34,793 nt of DNA from Nioella sediminis (GTDB lineage: Bacteria > Pseudomonadota > Alphaproteobacteria > Rhodobacterales > Rhodobacteraceae). Made by a program: the position numbers and the translations under genes. The notes under the pieces were generated by a model. It was not told where the DNA came from and did not search any database. It saw nothing but the letters and a program-made list of their open reading frames with translations. The DNA lies in assembly GCF_001879695.1 (NCBI RefSeq), contig NZ_MNBL01000004.1, positions 1 through 34,793 of the forward strand, in the 5' to 3' direction. This document shows, piece after piece, positions 26,940 through 34,793 of this stretch. Position 1 is the first letter of the stretch. Each line of letters begins with the position of its first letter.

Positions 26940-27530
26940 TTACCCGCCTTGTCCTCTGAGGGTCATGACGGTCTGCGCAGCATGCTGGGGCACCCCGACG
27001 CCCATTGCGGCCCAATGGCCGTCACAAAACCGGATCGCCTGTGCAAGGTTTTCCGCAAGACCGGTCCCCGACAGTTGCGCGACCCGCCGATCCCCGGCCC
27101 AAAGCTCGCTCGGCCCGCCCGCCAGCAGCGCCGTGATCAACGGATCGCCCATGGAGATCACCACCCCCCAATCGCCGACCATCTCGTTCCACTGGATCTG
27201 CGGAAACTGGTAGCCAAGCCCGCCGATGGAAAAGATCACGTCCGACCGGCGTCCGGCGTCCGGCTGGCTCCAATCAATGGGGCCAAGCGCTTCGGTCATC
27301 GAGACATGGATGATATAGGGGTCATAGGGGCCGCCGCCCTCACCATAGGACCAGTCCGCATCCTGATAGTGGCCCGCGCAATTGAAGCTGATCGGCCCGC
27401 CCTCTGTACCGGTTCCGGCAAAGAACCATCGTTGCTCGAAATTCGACCGCAGCCCCCAATCCTGCGCCATGGCAGGCCCGGCCAGCGCAAGTGCGGTCAG
27501 ACCCGCAACAATCGGTTTGAGAAACCCCAT
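26940..27530 (-). CDS. Secreted hypothetical protein
   Basis: A 196-residue protein with a Sec signal peptide (MGFLKPIVAGLTALALAGPA, cleavage near AMA-QD, residue 23). The mature part is Trp/Tyr/Gly-rich, with motifs such as DWGLRSNFEQRWFF, DADWSYGEGG and WNEMVGDWGVVISMGD, and two Cys (FNCAGH, RFCDGH) that may form a disulfide. The ATG at 27530 has GAGAGGGG upstream; an extended frame to 27647 is not supported. No family was recognised. It lies among hydrolase genes and could be periplasmic. Confidence 0.78.
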   Translation of the reverse strand: MGFLKPIVAGLTALALAGPAMAQDWGLRSNFEQRWFFAGTGTEGGPISFNCAGHYQDADWSYGEGGGPYDPYIIHVSMTEALGPIDWSQPDAGRRSDVIFSIGGLGYQFPQIQWNEMVGDWGVVISMGDPLITALLAGGPSELWAGDRRVAQLSGTGLAENLAQAIRFCDGHWAAMGVGVPQHAAQTVMTLRGQGG

Positions 27531-27622
27531 GGAACACCCCTCTCTGAAATCACTTTCCGACAGAGTTGCAGAGCCCTTGTCTTTGGGCAACCGTTTTGCG
27601 AGGCCCAAGCGCGGCTGGCAGC

Positions 27623-28606
27623 TCAAGGGAGCGTTGCTTGAACCCATTCAAGAATGACGTCTGTCACCGGCCCGGTCATCGCGGGGCTGAGGATATCGCC
27701 CGCAATGACATGAAAAAACGGGTCCGCTCCTGTTTCCGGCAGGTCTTGCGGGGCCAAGGTCACCGCGCCGCCCCATCCGGCCAGAAAGTCGCGCGTGGCC
27801 GCAGCCGATACCACGCGGTCGTTGTCGGAGAAAACCGCCAGAACCGGGGCTGAAACGCCGCTGTAGTCGCGTGCCCTCGTTTCTCTCATCAGGGTGCCGA
27901 GGCTGGTCAACACCCCGGTGCCATAGCGCGTGGTCCAGTAACGCCCATGTCCCTCGTTCAGGGCGTCCCAGGCCCGTTCCTCGCCTGCCAGCAGCGGCAC
28001 GATCCGGCGGGCGAAGGCCAGCTCGGTGATCACGGCAGAGCGGTTCATGACGCGGAAATTCGGCGACACCATCACCAGGCCCACCACATCGGCGGCCATG
28101 TCGGGCTCGGTCATGGCATAGCTGGCCAGCGTCGCGCCGGTCGACGTTCCGATGATCAGCACCCGTTCCCCCGCCGCGCGGGCCAGATCGAGGAACAGCG
28201 CCGCATCATTGGCCCACTGACTGGCCGTTGCCGCCGCCAGCGCATCCCCGCCGCGCCCATGCCCGGTCAGGCGCGCATAGATCAGGTTCGCGCCCAGCGC
28301 TTCGGCCACATTGTCGGGCACCGGGCGGATTTCTTCGGATGTGGCGGAGAAGCCATGCAGATAGAGGATCGAGAGCGGCGTCTGCATCTCGGGCTCACCG
28401 GCCCAGATCACCCGCGCCTCCACGCCCGGTGTGATGTCGTCGAACGCCGCCTCGCGCGCGGCCAGAACCTCGGCAATCCCCCTGCCCTCGATGGACACCG
28501 GCGCGCCACGTTCGATGCGTTCACGCGGGCCGAGGATCAGGAGACCACCGGCCAGCGCCACCACAGAGACAATGGTAAGGACCAGGCGTTTGAGCAACCT
28601 AAACAT
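27623..28606 (-). CDS. Membrane-anchored alpha/beta hydrolase (lysophospholipase-like)
   Basis: A 327-residue hydrolase with an N-terminal membrane anchor (about 5-27, LKRLVLTIVSVVALAGGLLIL), so the enzyme probably faces the periplasm. LYLHGFSATSEEI gives the oxyanion loop, the nucleophile Ser is in LIIGTSTGATLAS, the Asp in FSDNDRVVS and the His in DPFFHVIAGDILSP. The LTGHGRGGD segment suits serine aminopeptidase/monoacylglycerol-lipase-type enzymes. Substrate unknown. Its start overlaps the previous gene by eight bases. Confidence 0.88.
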   Translation of the reverse strand: MFRLLKRLVLTIVSVVALAGGLLILGPRERIERGAPVSIEGRGIAEVLAAREAAFDDITPGVEARVIWAGEPEMQTPLSILYLHGFSATSEEIRPVPDNVAEALGANLIYARLTGHGRGGDALAAATASQWANDAALFLDLARAAGERVLIIGTSTGATLASYAMTEPDMAADVVGLVMVSPNFRVMNRSAVITELAFARRIVPLLAGEERAWDALNEGHGRYWTTRYGTGVLTSLGTLMRETRARDYSGVSAPVLAVFSDNDRVVSAAATRDFLAGWGGAVTLAPQDLPETGADPFFHVIAGDILSPAMTGPVTDVILEWVQATLP

Positions 28607-29345
28607 GGGTCAGCACATCCTCGATGGCCGTCTCGATCCGCGACAGGCAATAGTCGTCGGAAAAGCGGTGATCGGCCCCCTTCACCAGTTCCAGCCGGAC
28701 ATCGGGGCCTTCCACATGATCCAGCAGGCGCAAGGCAACGGACATGTCCACATCCTCATCCGCCGTGCCTTGCAACAGCCGCACGGGGGCATTGACGGTC
28801 AGGGGGCTGCGCAGGACCAGTTGATTGCGGCCATCTTCGATCATGCGTTTGGTGATGATGTAGGGCTCACCATAGTCCGAGGGCAGAGCGACCTGCCCCG
28901 TTTCGGCCATCTCTGCCTTCTGGGCATCAGACCAGCTGTCCCACATCCCGTCCTCGGTGAAGTCGGGCGCGGCGGCGATGCCCACCAGCCCCGCCACCAA
29001 TTCCGGGTGCTTGCGGGCGAACAGCAGCGCCTGCCACCCGCCCATGGACGAACCAACGAGGATCTGCGGACCTTCGGTTAGGGTCAGGATCGCGGCCTCG
29101 GCATCCTCGGCCCAATCGCCGATACAGCCATCGGTGAAGGCGCCAGAGCTTTCGCCATGCCCCGAATAGTCGAACCGCAGGAAGGCGCGGCCGGTGCGCT
29201 TGGCCCAGGCCTCCAGATGCACCGCCTTGCTGCCCTGCATGTCGGATTTGAGCCCGCCCAGAAACACCACGCCCGGGCCCGTGCCAGAGCTTTGATGAAA
29301 GGCAATCCTGCGGCCCTGCTTGGTGGTCAGCGTTTGTGGGGTCAT
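28599..29345 (-). CDS. ABHD10-like alpha/beta hydrolase (thioesterase-like)
   Basis: A 248-residue cytosolic hydrolase. VVFLGGLKSDMQGSKA, FDYSGHGESSG, the nucleophile Ser in LVGSSMGGWQALL, Asp in LQGTADEDVD and His in VKGADHRFSDDY match bacterial relatives of mitochondrial ABHD10, an acyl-protein thioesterase/esterase. The true substrate here is unknown. It is the first gene of the minus-strand hydrolase series and diverges from thrS. Confidence 0.9.
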   Translation of the reverse strand: MTPQTLTTKQGRRIAFHQSSGTGPGVVFLGGLKSDMQGSKAVHLEAWAKRTGRAFLRFDYSGHGESSGAFTDGCIGDWAEDAEAAILTLTEGPQILVGSSMGGWQALLFARKHPELVAGLVGIAAAPDFTEDGMWDSWSDAQKAEMAETGQVALPSDYGEPYIITKRMIEDGRNQLVLRSPLTVNAPVRLLQGTADEDVDMSVALRLLDHVEGPDVRLELVKGADHRFSDDYCLSRIETAIEDVLTHV

Positions 29346-29482
29346 GTGGCGGCGTCCTCCCTGATCTTCCCCCCGGTTTTGCCTGCGGCGGGGAGATCGG
29401 ACAAGTTTTTATGCGTAGCGCCCTTGGAAATGCGCGAAGGTAGACGGCATGACATTGCGCCAAGCAGGGGCCGCCCCTACCC

Positions 29483-29515
29483 CATTAACCTTAACAGACG
29501 GGGTTAAGGTTAATG
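29483..29515. repeat. 13-base perfect inverted repeat upstream of thrS
   Basis: CATTAACCTTAAC (29483-29495) and GTTAAGGTTAATG (29503-29515) are perfect complements around a seven-base loop. Each arm holds a tandem TTAAC unit. No T-run follows and it lies between divergent genes, so an operator or cruciform is more likely than a terminator. Confidence 0.75.
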
Positions 29516-29554
29516 CCACGGGAACGGGATCAAGCCGGGCGGGTGCATCCGCCC

Positions 29555-29583
29555 TTGACACAAGGCGCGTCTGACGTCACCTC
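29555..29583 (+). promoter_or_regulatory. Candidate thrS promoter
   Basis: A perfect TTGACA (29555-29560) lies 94 bases before the thrS ATG. The matching -10 is poor (about 29577-29583), which is common in alphaproteobacteria. The box is 40 bases downstream of the inverted repeat. Confidence 0.4.
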
Positions 29584-29653
29584 TGCCCACCGAAACCATA
29601 TACCCGCAACCGGGCGTTCCGTGGGCGCCAAACCGACGAGGAGCTTGTGCCAG

Positions 29654-31633
29654 ATGGCCCAGATTTCCCTGACTTTCCCCGATGGCAATTCCCGTGACTA
29701 CGCGGCTGGCGTGACGCCTGCCGATGTGGCCGCCGGCATTTCCAACTCGCTGGCCAAAAAGGCCATCTCCGCCACCGTGAACGGTGCCCATTGGGACCTG
29801 CAATGGCCGATCGAGCAAGACGCCTCCATCGCCATTCACACCATGCAGGACGACACGCAGGCGCTGGAGCTGATCCGCCATGACTGCGCCCATATCATGG
29901 CCCGCGCCGTGCAGGAGATCTGGCCCGACGTAAAGGTCACCATCGGCCCGGTGATTGAAAACGGCTGGTATTACGATTTCGACCGGGCGGAGCCGTTTAC
30001 CCCCGAAGACCTCGGCCAGATCGAAGCCAAGATGCGCGAGATCATCAACCGCCGCGATCCGGTCACCACCGAGATCTGGGAGCGCGACCGCGCGGTCAAG
30101 TTCTACGCGGCCAATAACGAGCCCTACAAGGTGGAGCTGATCGAGGCCATTCCCGGCGACGAACCGCTGCGCATGTATTGGCACGGGCATTGGCAGGATC
30201 TCTGCCGTGGTCCGCATCTTCAGCATACCGGGCAGGTTCCGGCGGATGCGTTCAAACTGATGAGCGTCGCGGGCGCCTACTGGCGTGGCGACAGCAATCG
30301 CGCCATGCTGCAACGGATTTACGGCGTCGCTTTCCGCAACAAGAACGATCTCAAGGCGCATCTGACGATGCTGGAGGAGGCCGCCAAGCGCGACCACCGC
30401 AAGCTTGGCCGCGAGATGAACCTCTTTCACATGCAGGAAGAAGCGCCCGGTCAGGTCTTCTGGCATCCGGGCGGCTGGACGATCTACACCACGCTTCAGG
30501 ACTATATGCGCCGCAAGCAGCGCGCCGGGGGCTACCGCGAGATCAACACGCCGCAGGTCGTGGACCGCAAGCTGTGGGAAGCCTCGGGCCACTGGGAAAA
30601 GTACCAGCATCACATGTTCATCGTCGAAGTGGATGAAAGCCGCGATGGCGAGAATGACGATGCCTCCGCCAAGAACCGCGCCGAAACGCGGATCAATGCG
30701 CTGAAGCCGATGAACTGCCCCTGTCACGTGCAGGTGTTCAACCAGGGCCAGAAAAGCTATCGCGATCTGCCGCTGCGGCTGGCGGAATTCGGGTCCTGCG
30801 CGCGGTTCGAACCCTCGGGCGCGCTGCACGGGATCATGCGGGTGCGGGGCTTTACCCAGGATGACGCGCATATCTTCTGCACCGAGGATCAGATCCAGGA
30901 GGAATGCGCGCGGTTCATCGACTTCCTCGCCAATGTCTATGAAGAGCTTGGCTTCCCCGAGTTTGAAATCCGCTTCGCCACCCGCCCCGAAAAGCGCGTC
31001 GGCAGCGATGAAAGCTGGGACTATGTCGAAGGCGCGCTGGAAAACGCGATCAAGGCCGTGGGCCGCGATTACACGCTGGAACCGGGCGACGGGGCGTTCT
31101 ACGGGCCGAAGCTCGACTTCTACCTGACCGACGCCATTGGCCGGGTCTGGCAGTGCGGCACATTCCAGGTCGATCCGAACCTGCCCGAGCGGCTGGATGC
31201 GAACTACACCGGTGAGGACGGGGCCAAGCACCGGCCCTTCATGCTGCACCGCGCCTGCCTTGGGTCGTTCGAGCGGTTCATCGGCATTCTGATCGAGAAC
31301 TGGGAAGGCAAGCTGCCCTTCTGGCTGGCCCCGCGTCAGGTGGTCGTGGCCTCCATCGTGTCCGAGGCGGATGACTATGTGCAGGAGGTCGTGGCAGCCC
31401 TGACCGCGCAGGGCGTGCGGGCCGAGGCCGATATCCGCAACGAGAAGATCAACTACAAGGTCCGCGAACATTCCGTGGGCAAGGTGCCGGTGATCCTCGC
31501 CATTGGCCGCAAGGAGGTGGAGGACCGCACCGTCACCGTCCGCCGCCTTGGGGAAAAGCAGACCTCGGTCCTGTCGCTGGACGAGGTGGTTGCAAGCCTC
31601 GCCGCCGATGCAATCGCGCCCGATCAACGCTGA
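29654..31633 (+). CDS. thrS: Threonine-tRNA ligase
   Basis: A 659-residue class II aminoacyl-tRNA synthetase. The TGS domain (about 1-60) opens [16 protein letters not shown]. The editing domain has HDCAH (76-80) and [10 protein letters not shown]. In the catalytic core, zinc is expected at Cys355 ([10 protein letters not shown]) with further His residues; motif 2 is [15 protein letters not shown] and motif 3 lies around [15 protein letters not shown]. The C-terminal anticodon-binding domain follows WLAPRQVVV. The ATG at 29654 has GAGGAG upstream; a longer frame to 29513 begins inside the inverted repeat and was rejected. A strong terminator follows. Confidence 0.97.
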   Translation: MAQISLTFPDGNSRDYAAGVTPADVAAGISNSLAKKAISATVNGAHWDLQWPIEQDASIAIHTMQDDTQALELIRHDCAHIMARAVQEIWPDVKVTIGPVIENGWYYDFDRAEPFTPEDLGQIEAKMREIINRRDPVTTEIWERDRAVKFYAANNEPYKVELIEAIPGDEPLRMYWHGHWQDLCRGPHLQHTGQVPADAFKLMSVAGAYWRGDSNRAMLQRIYGVAFRNKNDLKAHLTMLEEAAKRDHRKLGREMNLFHMQEEAPGQVFWHPGGWTIYTTLQDYMRRKQRAGGYREINTPQVVDRKLWEASGHWEKYQHHMFIVEVDESRDGENDDASAKNRAETRINALKPMNCPCHVQVFNQGQKSYRDLPLRLAEFGSCARFEPSGALHGIMRVRGFTQDDAHIFCTEDQIQEECARFIDFLANVYEELGFPEFEIRFATRPEKRVGSDESWDYVEGALENAIKAVGRDYTLEPGDGAFYGPKLDFYLTDAIGRVWQCGTFQVDPNLPERLDANYTGEDGAKHRPFMLHRACLGSFERFIGILIENWEGKLPFWLAPRQVVVASIVSEADDYVQEVVAALTAQGVRAEADIRNEKINYKVREHSVGKVPVILAIGRKEVEDRTVTVRRLGEKQTSVLSLDEVVASLAADAIAPDQR

Positions 31634-31653
31634 TCACAGCCCGATCTGACGAC

Positions 31654-31685
31654 AAGGCCGGTCCCGACATGGGGCCGGCCTTTTC
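31654..31685 (+). terminator. Rho-independent terminator of thrS
   Basis: AAGGCCGG.CCC (31654-31664) pairs with GGG.CCGGCCTT (31671-31682), followed by TTTT. It lies 21 bases past the thrS stop. Confidence 0.85.
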
Positions 31686-31735
31686 AGTTGATCCAGGTCA
31701 TATCCCCCTGCGCGGCCCCGCGCTTAAGTCGGTGC

Positions 31736-32803
31736 ATGACAGCGCCAACCAAATCCACGACCGCCCCAAAATCCATCCTCGTCACCGGCGGGGCAGGCTT
31801 TCTTGGGATCAACCTGATCCGATACCTGCTGGACCGGGGCCATTCCCTGCGCAGTTGGGACATTGCCCCCTTCACCTACCCCGAGGCGGACCGGATCGAC
31901 GTTTTGCAGGGCGATATCCGCGACCTCGCGCTTCATGATCGCGCCTTCAAGGGCATCGACATCGTCATTCATTGCGCCGCAGCCCTGCCACTGGCCAGCG
32001 CAGAGGAAATTCATTCCACCAATGTGGACGGCACCCATATGCTGCTGTCATCTGCGCTGCGCAAAGGCATCCGCCGCTTTGTTCATATCTCCTCAACCGC
32101 CGTCTACGGCATCCCAGATCACCACCCGCTGGTGGAGGCTGACCCGATGCAGGGCGTGGGGCCTTACGGGGAATCGAAAGTGGCCGCGGAAAAGCTTTGC
32201 CGTCAGTTTCGCGCGGATGGGCTGATTCTGCCGGTGCTGAGACCCAAGAGTTTTGTCGGCCCGGAACGGCTCGGCGCGTTCGAACTGCTCTATGATTTCG
32301 CCTCGACCGGGCATAATTTCCCGGTCCTCGGATCGGGCCAGAACCGCTATCAGCTGCTGGATGTGGACGACCTGAACGAAGCGATCTGCCTGAGTGCATT
32401 TGGCGAGGCCCAGACCGTCAACGACACGTTCAACATTGGCGCGGCAGAGTTTGGCACCATGCGCGAAAGCTTTCAGGCGGTGCTGGACCGGGCAGGTTTT
32501 GGCAAACGCATCATCGGCTTTCCCGCCACCCCCGCCATCTGGACCCTGCGCGGGCTGGAGGCGGTGCATCTCTCGCCGCTCTATAAATGGATTTACGAGA
32601 CCGCGTCGAAGGACAGTTTCGTCAGCATCGACCGCGCCCGAGAGAAACTGGGCTTCGTGCCGCGCCATTCCAATATCGACGCGCTGCTGCGCAACTTCGA
32701 CTGGTATCTGGCGAACCGTGACCGGATCGCCAAGGGCGCGGGCGTGACCCACAGGGTGCCATGGAAACGCGGCGCTCTTTCGGTGCTGCGCGCGGTGCTG
32801 TAG
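31736..32803 (+). CDS. NAD(P)-dependent epimerase/dehydratase (extended SDR)
   Basis: A 355-residue enzyme. ILVTGGAGFLGINLIRYLL is the NAD(P)-binding Rossmann start (glycine motif GGAGFLG), with DIAPF ending beta-2 and HISSTAVYG the catalytic Ser/Thr region. The catalytic Tyr and Lys are in PYGESKVAAEK. The C-terminus FVSIDRAREKLGFVP is typical of sugar-nucleotide epimerases of the extended SDR group. Substrate unknown; no sugar genes are nearby. The ATG at 31736 was chosen; a TTG at 31688 is in frame. It stands alone after the thrS terminator and converges with the membrane protein gene. Confidence 0.88.
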   Translation: MTAPTKSTTAPKSILVTGGAGFLGINLIRYLLDRGHSLRSWDIAPFTYPEADRIDVLQGDIRDLALHDRAFKGIDIVIHCAAALPLASAEEIHSTNVDGTHMLLSSALRKGIRRFVHISSTAVYGIPDHHPLVEADPMQGVGPYGESKVAAEKLCRQFRADGLILPVLRPKSFVGPERLGAFELLYDFASTGHNFPVLGSGQNRYQLLDVDDLNEAICLSAFGEAQTVNDTFNIGAAEFGTMRESFQAVLDRAGFGKRIIGFPATPAIWTLRGLEAVHLSPLYKWIYETASKDSFVSIDRAREKLGFVPRHSNIDALLRNFDWYLANRDRIAKGAGVTHRVPWKRGALSVLRAVL

Positions 32804-32807
32804 CCCC

Positions 32808-33176
32808 TCAGAAGTGGCTCACTTCCTCATCCGGCCGCCCCGCCGCGATGGCCAGCAAACCACCCAGGCCGCAAAGGGCAATCGGGAACATGGTGAAGAC
32901 GCCGAAGCCGAAGGCGTAGTACATGCCCGCCGCCGACAGCAGCAGGAAGATACCACCCCACAGCGCCCGTGCCCGCGCCATGGCCCCGCCTGCCAGCGCC
33001 AGAATGGGCGATATGATGCTCGCCGCCTTGATCAGATCGGGGTTGTCCACCTGTCTGGCGATATCCGGCACCTCGCCGAAATGGTCGATGAAGGTCACGT
33101 AACCATAGCCGAAGAACCCGACGATCATTCCCAGAATGCCACCGATGATTCCCAGAACGAGGGCTGCGTTGCGCAT
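32808..33176 (-). CDS. Small integral membrane protein, unknown function (DUF4064-like)
   Basis: A 122-residue protein with four hydrophobic segments: about 3-27 (Gly-rich, LGIIGGILGMIVGFFGYGY), 50-68, 72-88 and 92-112. The Gly-rich first helix and the short middle loop (DHFGEVPDIARQVDNPD) resemble DUF4064-type proteins. The ATG at 33176 has ACGGAGAG upstream and a candidate promoter at 33214; a longer frame to 33248 was not used. No function is known. Its stop is four bases from the epimerase stop. Confidence 0.8.
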   Translation of the reverse strand: MRNAALVLGIIGGILGMIVGFFGYGYVTFIDHFGEVPDIARQVDNPDLIKAASIISPILALAGGAMARARALWGGIFLLLSAAGMYYAFGFGVFTMFPIALCGLGGLLAIAAGRPDEEVSHF

Positions 33177-33213
33177 GAAGGCTCTCCGTTGGTTTCTTGC
33201 CTGTTCGGAGCCC

Positions 33214-33242
33214 GAGATAGGCACGATCTGCCAGACAGCCAA
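33214..33242 (-). promoter_or_regulatory. Candidate promoter of the small membrane protein gene
   Basis: On minus, TTGGCT (33237-33242) and TATCTC (33214-33219) are 17 bases apart and about 40 bases before the ATG at 33176. Confidence 0.4.
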
Positions 33243-33476
33243 GCCCAAGGCACCACTTTCGGTTGAAACATTTCACCGACGGGACGAGGCGGCAGGCAGA
33301 AACCCGTCACCTTCCCGCCGGTGGAATCTTCCCCACAATTACATGATTTCATTCAATAATCACACCTTCCAACCCAACCGGCCCGCCTCACGCCACCCTG
33401 ACAGAGGGTCACGCACGCGTGCTTGACGGGCCTGTGACTGGCCAGTGATCGACCCGGCGACTTACCACTTTCCCAT

Positions 33477-33493
33477 CACCCGCTCGACGGGTG
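33477..33493. promoter_or_regulatory. Inverted repeat before bufA, possible operator
   Basis: CACCCG (33477-33482) and CGGGTG (33488-33493) are perfect complements around five bases. It lies between the weak promoter candidate and the AGGGAG ribosome binding site (33516-33521) of bufA. It could bind a regulator or form a leader hairpin. Confidence 0.4.
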
Positions 33494-33528
33494 GGACACG
33501 GAAAATATCAGTTTTAGGGAGCTACCCC

Positions 33529-33912
33529 ATGTCGACCCAAATCAAATCGCTGGCCCTGATGGGCGCCGTTGCCGCCGCACTTGGCGCCGTCACCACCACC
33601 TCTGCCTCCGCGCAGGCGATGGAGAAGTGCTACGGCGTGTCGCTGGCCGGTGAAAACGGCTGCGCCGCAGGCCCCGGCACCACCTGCGCCGGGTCCTCCA
33701 CCATCGACTATCAGGGCAACGCCTGGACGCTGGTCCCCGCCGGCACCTGCGCCGAGATCGAGCTGCCCGATGGCCGCATGGGCGAATCCGAGGCCTCGCT
33801 GGAAGCCGACGGTTACATCGGTCTGGCCCGCGACCTTCCCGATGGTCTGGCCGAGGATGTTCTGGCCCAGTACCGCGACGTCTCGATGATGGAAGAAGAA
33901 ATGGACAGCTGA
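33529..33912 (+). CDS. bufA1: DUF2282/BufA1-type bufferin precursor (Sec-exported, four conserved Cys)
   Basis: A 127-residue precursor. A Sec signal peptide (about 1-28, ending SASA) is followed by the core [15 protein letters not shown], with Cys34 and Cys45, then [16 protein letters not shown] (Cys53) and VPAGTC (Cys74). This four-Cys pattern matches DUF2282 bufferins: ribosomal peptides whose core cysteines are turned into copper-binding thiooxazoles by an MNIO enzyme and exported to the periplasm, where they buffer metal. The next gene is such an enzyme. Odd here is a tail of about 48 residues after Cys74, acidic and ending MMEEEMDS; usual members stop soon after the last Cys. The ATG at 33529 has AGGGAG seven bases upstream. 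Confidence 0.88.
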   Translation: MSTQIKSLALMGAVAAALGAVTTTSASAQAMEKCYGVSLAGENGCAAGPGTTCAGSSTIDYQGNAWTLVPAGTCAEIELPDGRMGESEASLEADGYIGLARDLPDGLAEDVLAQYRDVSMMEEEMDS

Positions 33913-33927
33913 TCGCGCTGACCTTCA

Positions 33928-33952
33928 CCCCCGGCCCTCAACGGGCCGGGGG
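33928..33952 (+). other. Intercistronic hairpin between bufA and bufB
   Basis: CCCCCGGCCC (33928-33937) pairs perfectly with GGGCCGGGGG (33943-33952) across five bases. No T-run follows (GTTCTGCC), so it is likely an mRNA-stabilising or partial stop element, leaving more precursor than enzyme message. Confidence 0.75.
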
Positions 33953-33980
33953 GTTCTGCCAAAGACCCAAGGGACACGCC

Positions 33981-34793
33981 ATGTACGACCTCGCGCAGGA
34001 AAACCGTCTGCCCCAACTTGCGGGCATCGGCTACAAGCCCCAGCATTTCCAATCCCTTATCAGCGCGCCCGGCGCGGTCAGTTGGCTGGAGATCCATGCC
34101 GAAAACTACATGGGTGACGGCGGCCGCCCGCTGGCGCAACTGCGCGCGCTCGCGGATCGCTTTCCGATCTCGGTGCATGGTGTCGGCCTCTCTATCGGTG
34201 GCGAAGGCCCGCTCGATCCCGATCACCTCGCCCGCCTCAAGCATCTCTGCGACTGGCTGAACCCCGCCAGTTTCTCGGAACATCTCGCCTGGTCCACCCA
34301 TGGCGACCACTATCTGAACGACCTGCTGCCCCTGCCTTATACCGAGGCGACGCTGGCCCGCGTCGCAGACCACATCGACCAAGTGCAAGAGGTTCTGGGC
34401 CGTCCGATGCTGCTGGAAAACCCCTCCACCTATCTCGCCTTTGCCGAATCCACGATGGATGAGGTCACGTTTCTTTCGGAAATCGCAAAGCGCACTGGCT
34501 GCGGGCTGCTGCTGGATGTGAACAACGTCTTCGTCTCCGCCACCAACCAGAGCTGGGATCCGGTCGCCTATATCGACGCGTTCCCGCTGGCGCAGGTGGG
34601 GGAAATTCATCTGGGCGGCCATGACGAGGATGAGGATGACCATGGACAGCCCCTGCTGATCGACAGCCATGGGCGCGAAGTGGTCGATCCGGTCTGGACG
34701 CTCTACGCGCACACCATCGCGCGCGGCGGGGCAAAACCAACGCTGATTGAATGGGACAATAACGTGCCCGATTTCCCGGTACTGGCGGCCGAA
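33981..34793 (+). CDS. bufB: DUF692 family multinuclear iron oxidative enzyme (MNIO, BufB-type), partial at window end
   Basis: 271 codons are open to the last base without a stop, so the C-terminus is missing. [70 protein letters not shown] and LIEWDN follow the DUF692 order. Likely iron ligands are among Glu41, His66, His101, Glu146, Asp179/Asn181, His210, His214, Asp228 and Glu257, all present. Such enzymes use two or three irons and O2 to modify cysteines in a partner peptide; here the partner is the BufA1 precursor just upstream. The ATG at 33981 has AAGGGA six bases before it. A DUF2063 (BufC) gene is expected next. Confidence 0.92.
   Translation, partial: MYDLAQENRLPQLAGIGYKPQHFQSLISAPGAVSWLEIHAENYMGDGGRPLAQLRALADRFPISVHGVGLSIGGEGPLDPDHLARLKHLCDWLNPASFSEHLAWSTHGDHYLNDLLPLPYTEATLARVADHIDQVQEVLGRPMLLENPSTYLAFAESTMDEVTFLSEIAKRTGCGLLLDVNNVFVSATNQSWDPVAYIDAFPLAQVGEIHLGGHDEDEDDHGQPLLIDSHGREVVDPVWTLYAHTIARGGAKPTLIEWDNNVPDFPVLAAE

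Larger units (their letters stand above)
29346..29653. other. Divergent intergenic region between ABHD10-like gene and thrS
   Basis: 308 bases without a gene. It holds a 13-base inverted repeat at 29483-29515 and a TTGACA box at 29555, listed separately. The remainder shows no tRNA-like fold or short coding frame with a good start. A leader peptide rich in Thr codons, expected for attenuation of thrS, was not found. Confidence 0.6.
33177..33528. other. Divergent intergenic region upstream of bufA
   Basis: 352 bases without a gene, less GC-rich in the middle (about 33330-33370). It holds a minus-strand promoter candidate (33214-33242), a plus-strand TTGACG at 33423 with a weak -10, and an inverted repeat CACCCG (33477-33482) / CGGGTG (33488-33493) 35 bases before bufA. 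I found no clear ECF-type or copper-repressor box by eye. Confidence 0.55.

Noticed and set aside
29483-29515. CtrA binding site from the repeated TTAA units
   Set aside because: Spacings between TTAA units are 2 and 9 bases, not the 7 of the usual site.
29510-31627. 705-residue minus frame opposite thrS
   Set aside because: Shadow of thrS; the residue make-up is that of antisense reading.
33813-34712. 299-residue minus frame at the right edge
   Set aside because: Antisense to the MNIO enzyme gene, which is real but lacks a stop within the window.

Overview
The window looks like a chromosomal segment of a high-GC alphaproteobacterium of the order Rhodobacterales (Roseobacter/Rhodobacter type). 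The evidence is gene content and order: purA, a DUF2842 gene, secG and pyrG beside a long acidic protein; a phaZ / phaC-phaP-phaR cluster; hflK-hflC-DUF2065; a plant-type glutathione reductase; and an ABHD10-like hydrolase. No insertion sequence, prophage, integrase, tRNA, rRNA or CRISPR array is visible. Coding density is high, and most genes have ordinary ribosome binding sites. The genus cannot be named from the sequence alone.

Layout. Bases 1-5363 read leftwards: thiamine diphosphokinase, rpiA, gor, hflK, hflC and DUF2065. Bases 5467-7896 encode an 809-residue very acidic protein of unknown function, converging on DUF2842/purA (minus). Bases 9690-15602 read rightwards: secG, pyrG, an outer-membrane beta-barrel protein, a PhzF-family protein, then a tight three-gene set (TerB-like, secreted protein, PhnD-like protein without signal peptide). 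Bases 15703-21028 are a polar amino-acid type ABC transporter (ATPase, binding protein, two permeases) extended by a class I glutamine amidotransferase and a DegT-family PLP enzyme. Bases 21132-25657 are the polyhydroxyalkanoate (PHA) cluster: phaR, phaP and phaC on minus, phaZ divergent on plus. A DUF6151 gene follows. Bases 26223-29345 (minus) hold three alpha/beta hydrolases and a small secreted protein. thrS and an epimerase follow on plus, then a small membrane protein on minus.

The right edge (33529-34793) holds the start of a bufferin-type operon: a Sec-exported DUF2282/BufA1 precursor with four cysteines, then a DUF692/MNIO enzyme (BufB) that runs off the window. In known systems the MNIO enzyme, with a BufC partner, converts core cysteines into copper-binding heterocycles. 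The partner gene should lie just beyond the window. This is the least ordinary system here, and its precursor carries an unusual acidic C-terminal tail.

Regulatory signals are readable in several places. Perfect CTGC-N3-GCAG palindromes, the kind recognised by PhaR in related bacteria, lie in the phaP promoter spacer, just upstream of that promoter, and in front of phaR. Strong GC hairpins without a T-run lie between abundant-product genes and their downstream partners (binding protein/permease; bufA/bufB). A 13-bp inverted repeat sits in the divergent region upstream of thrS.
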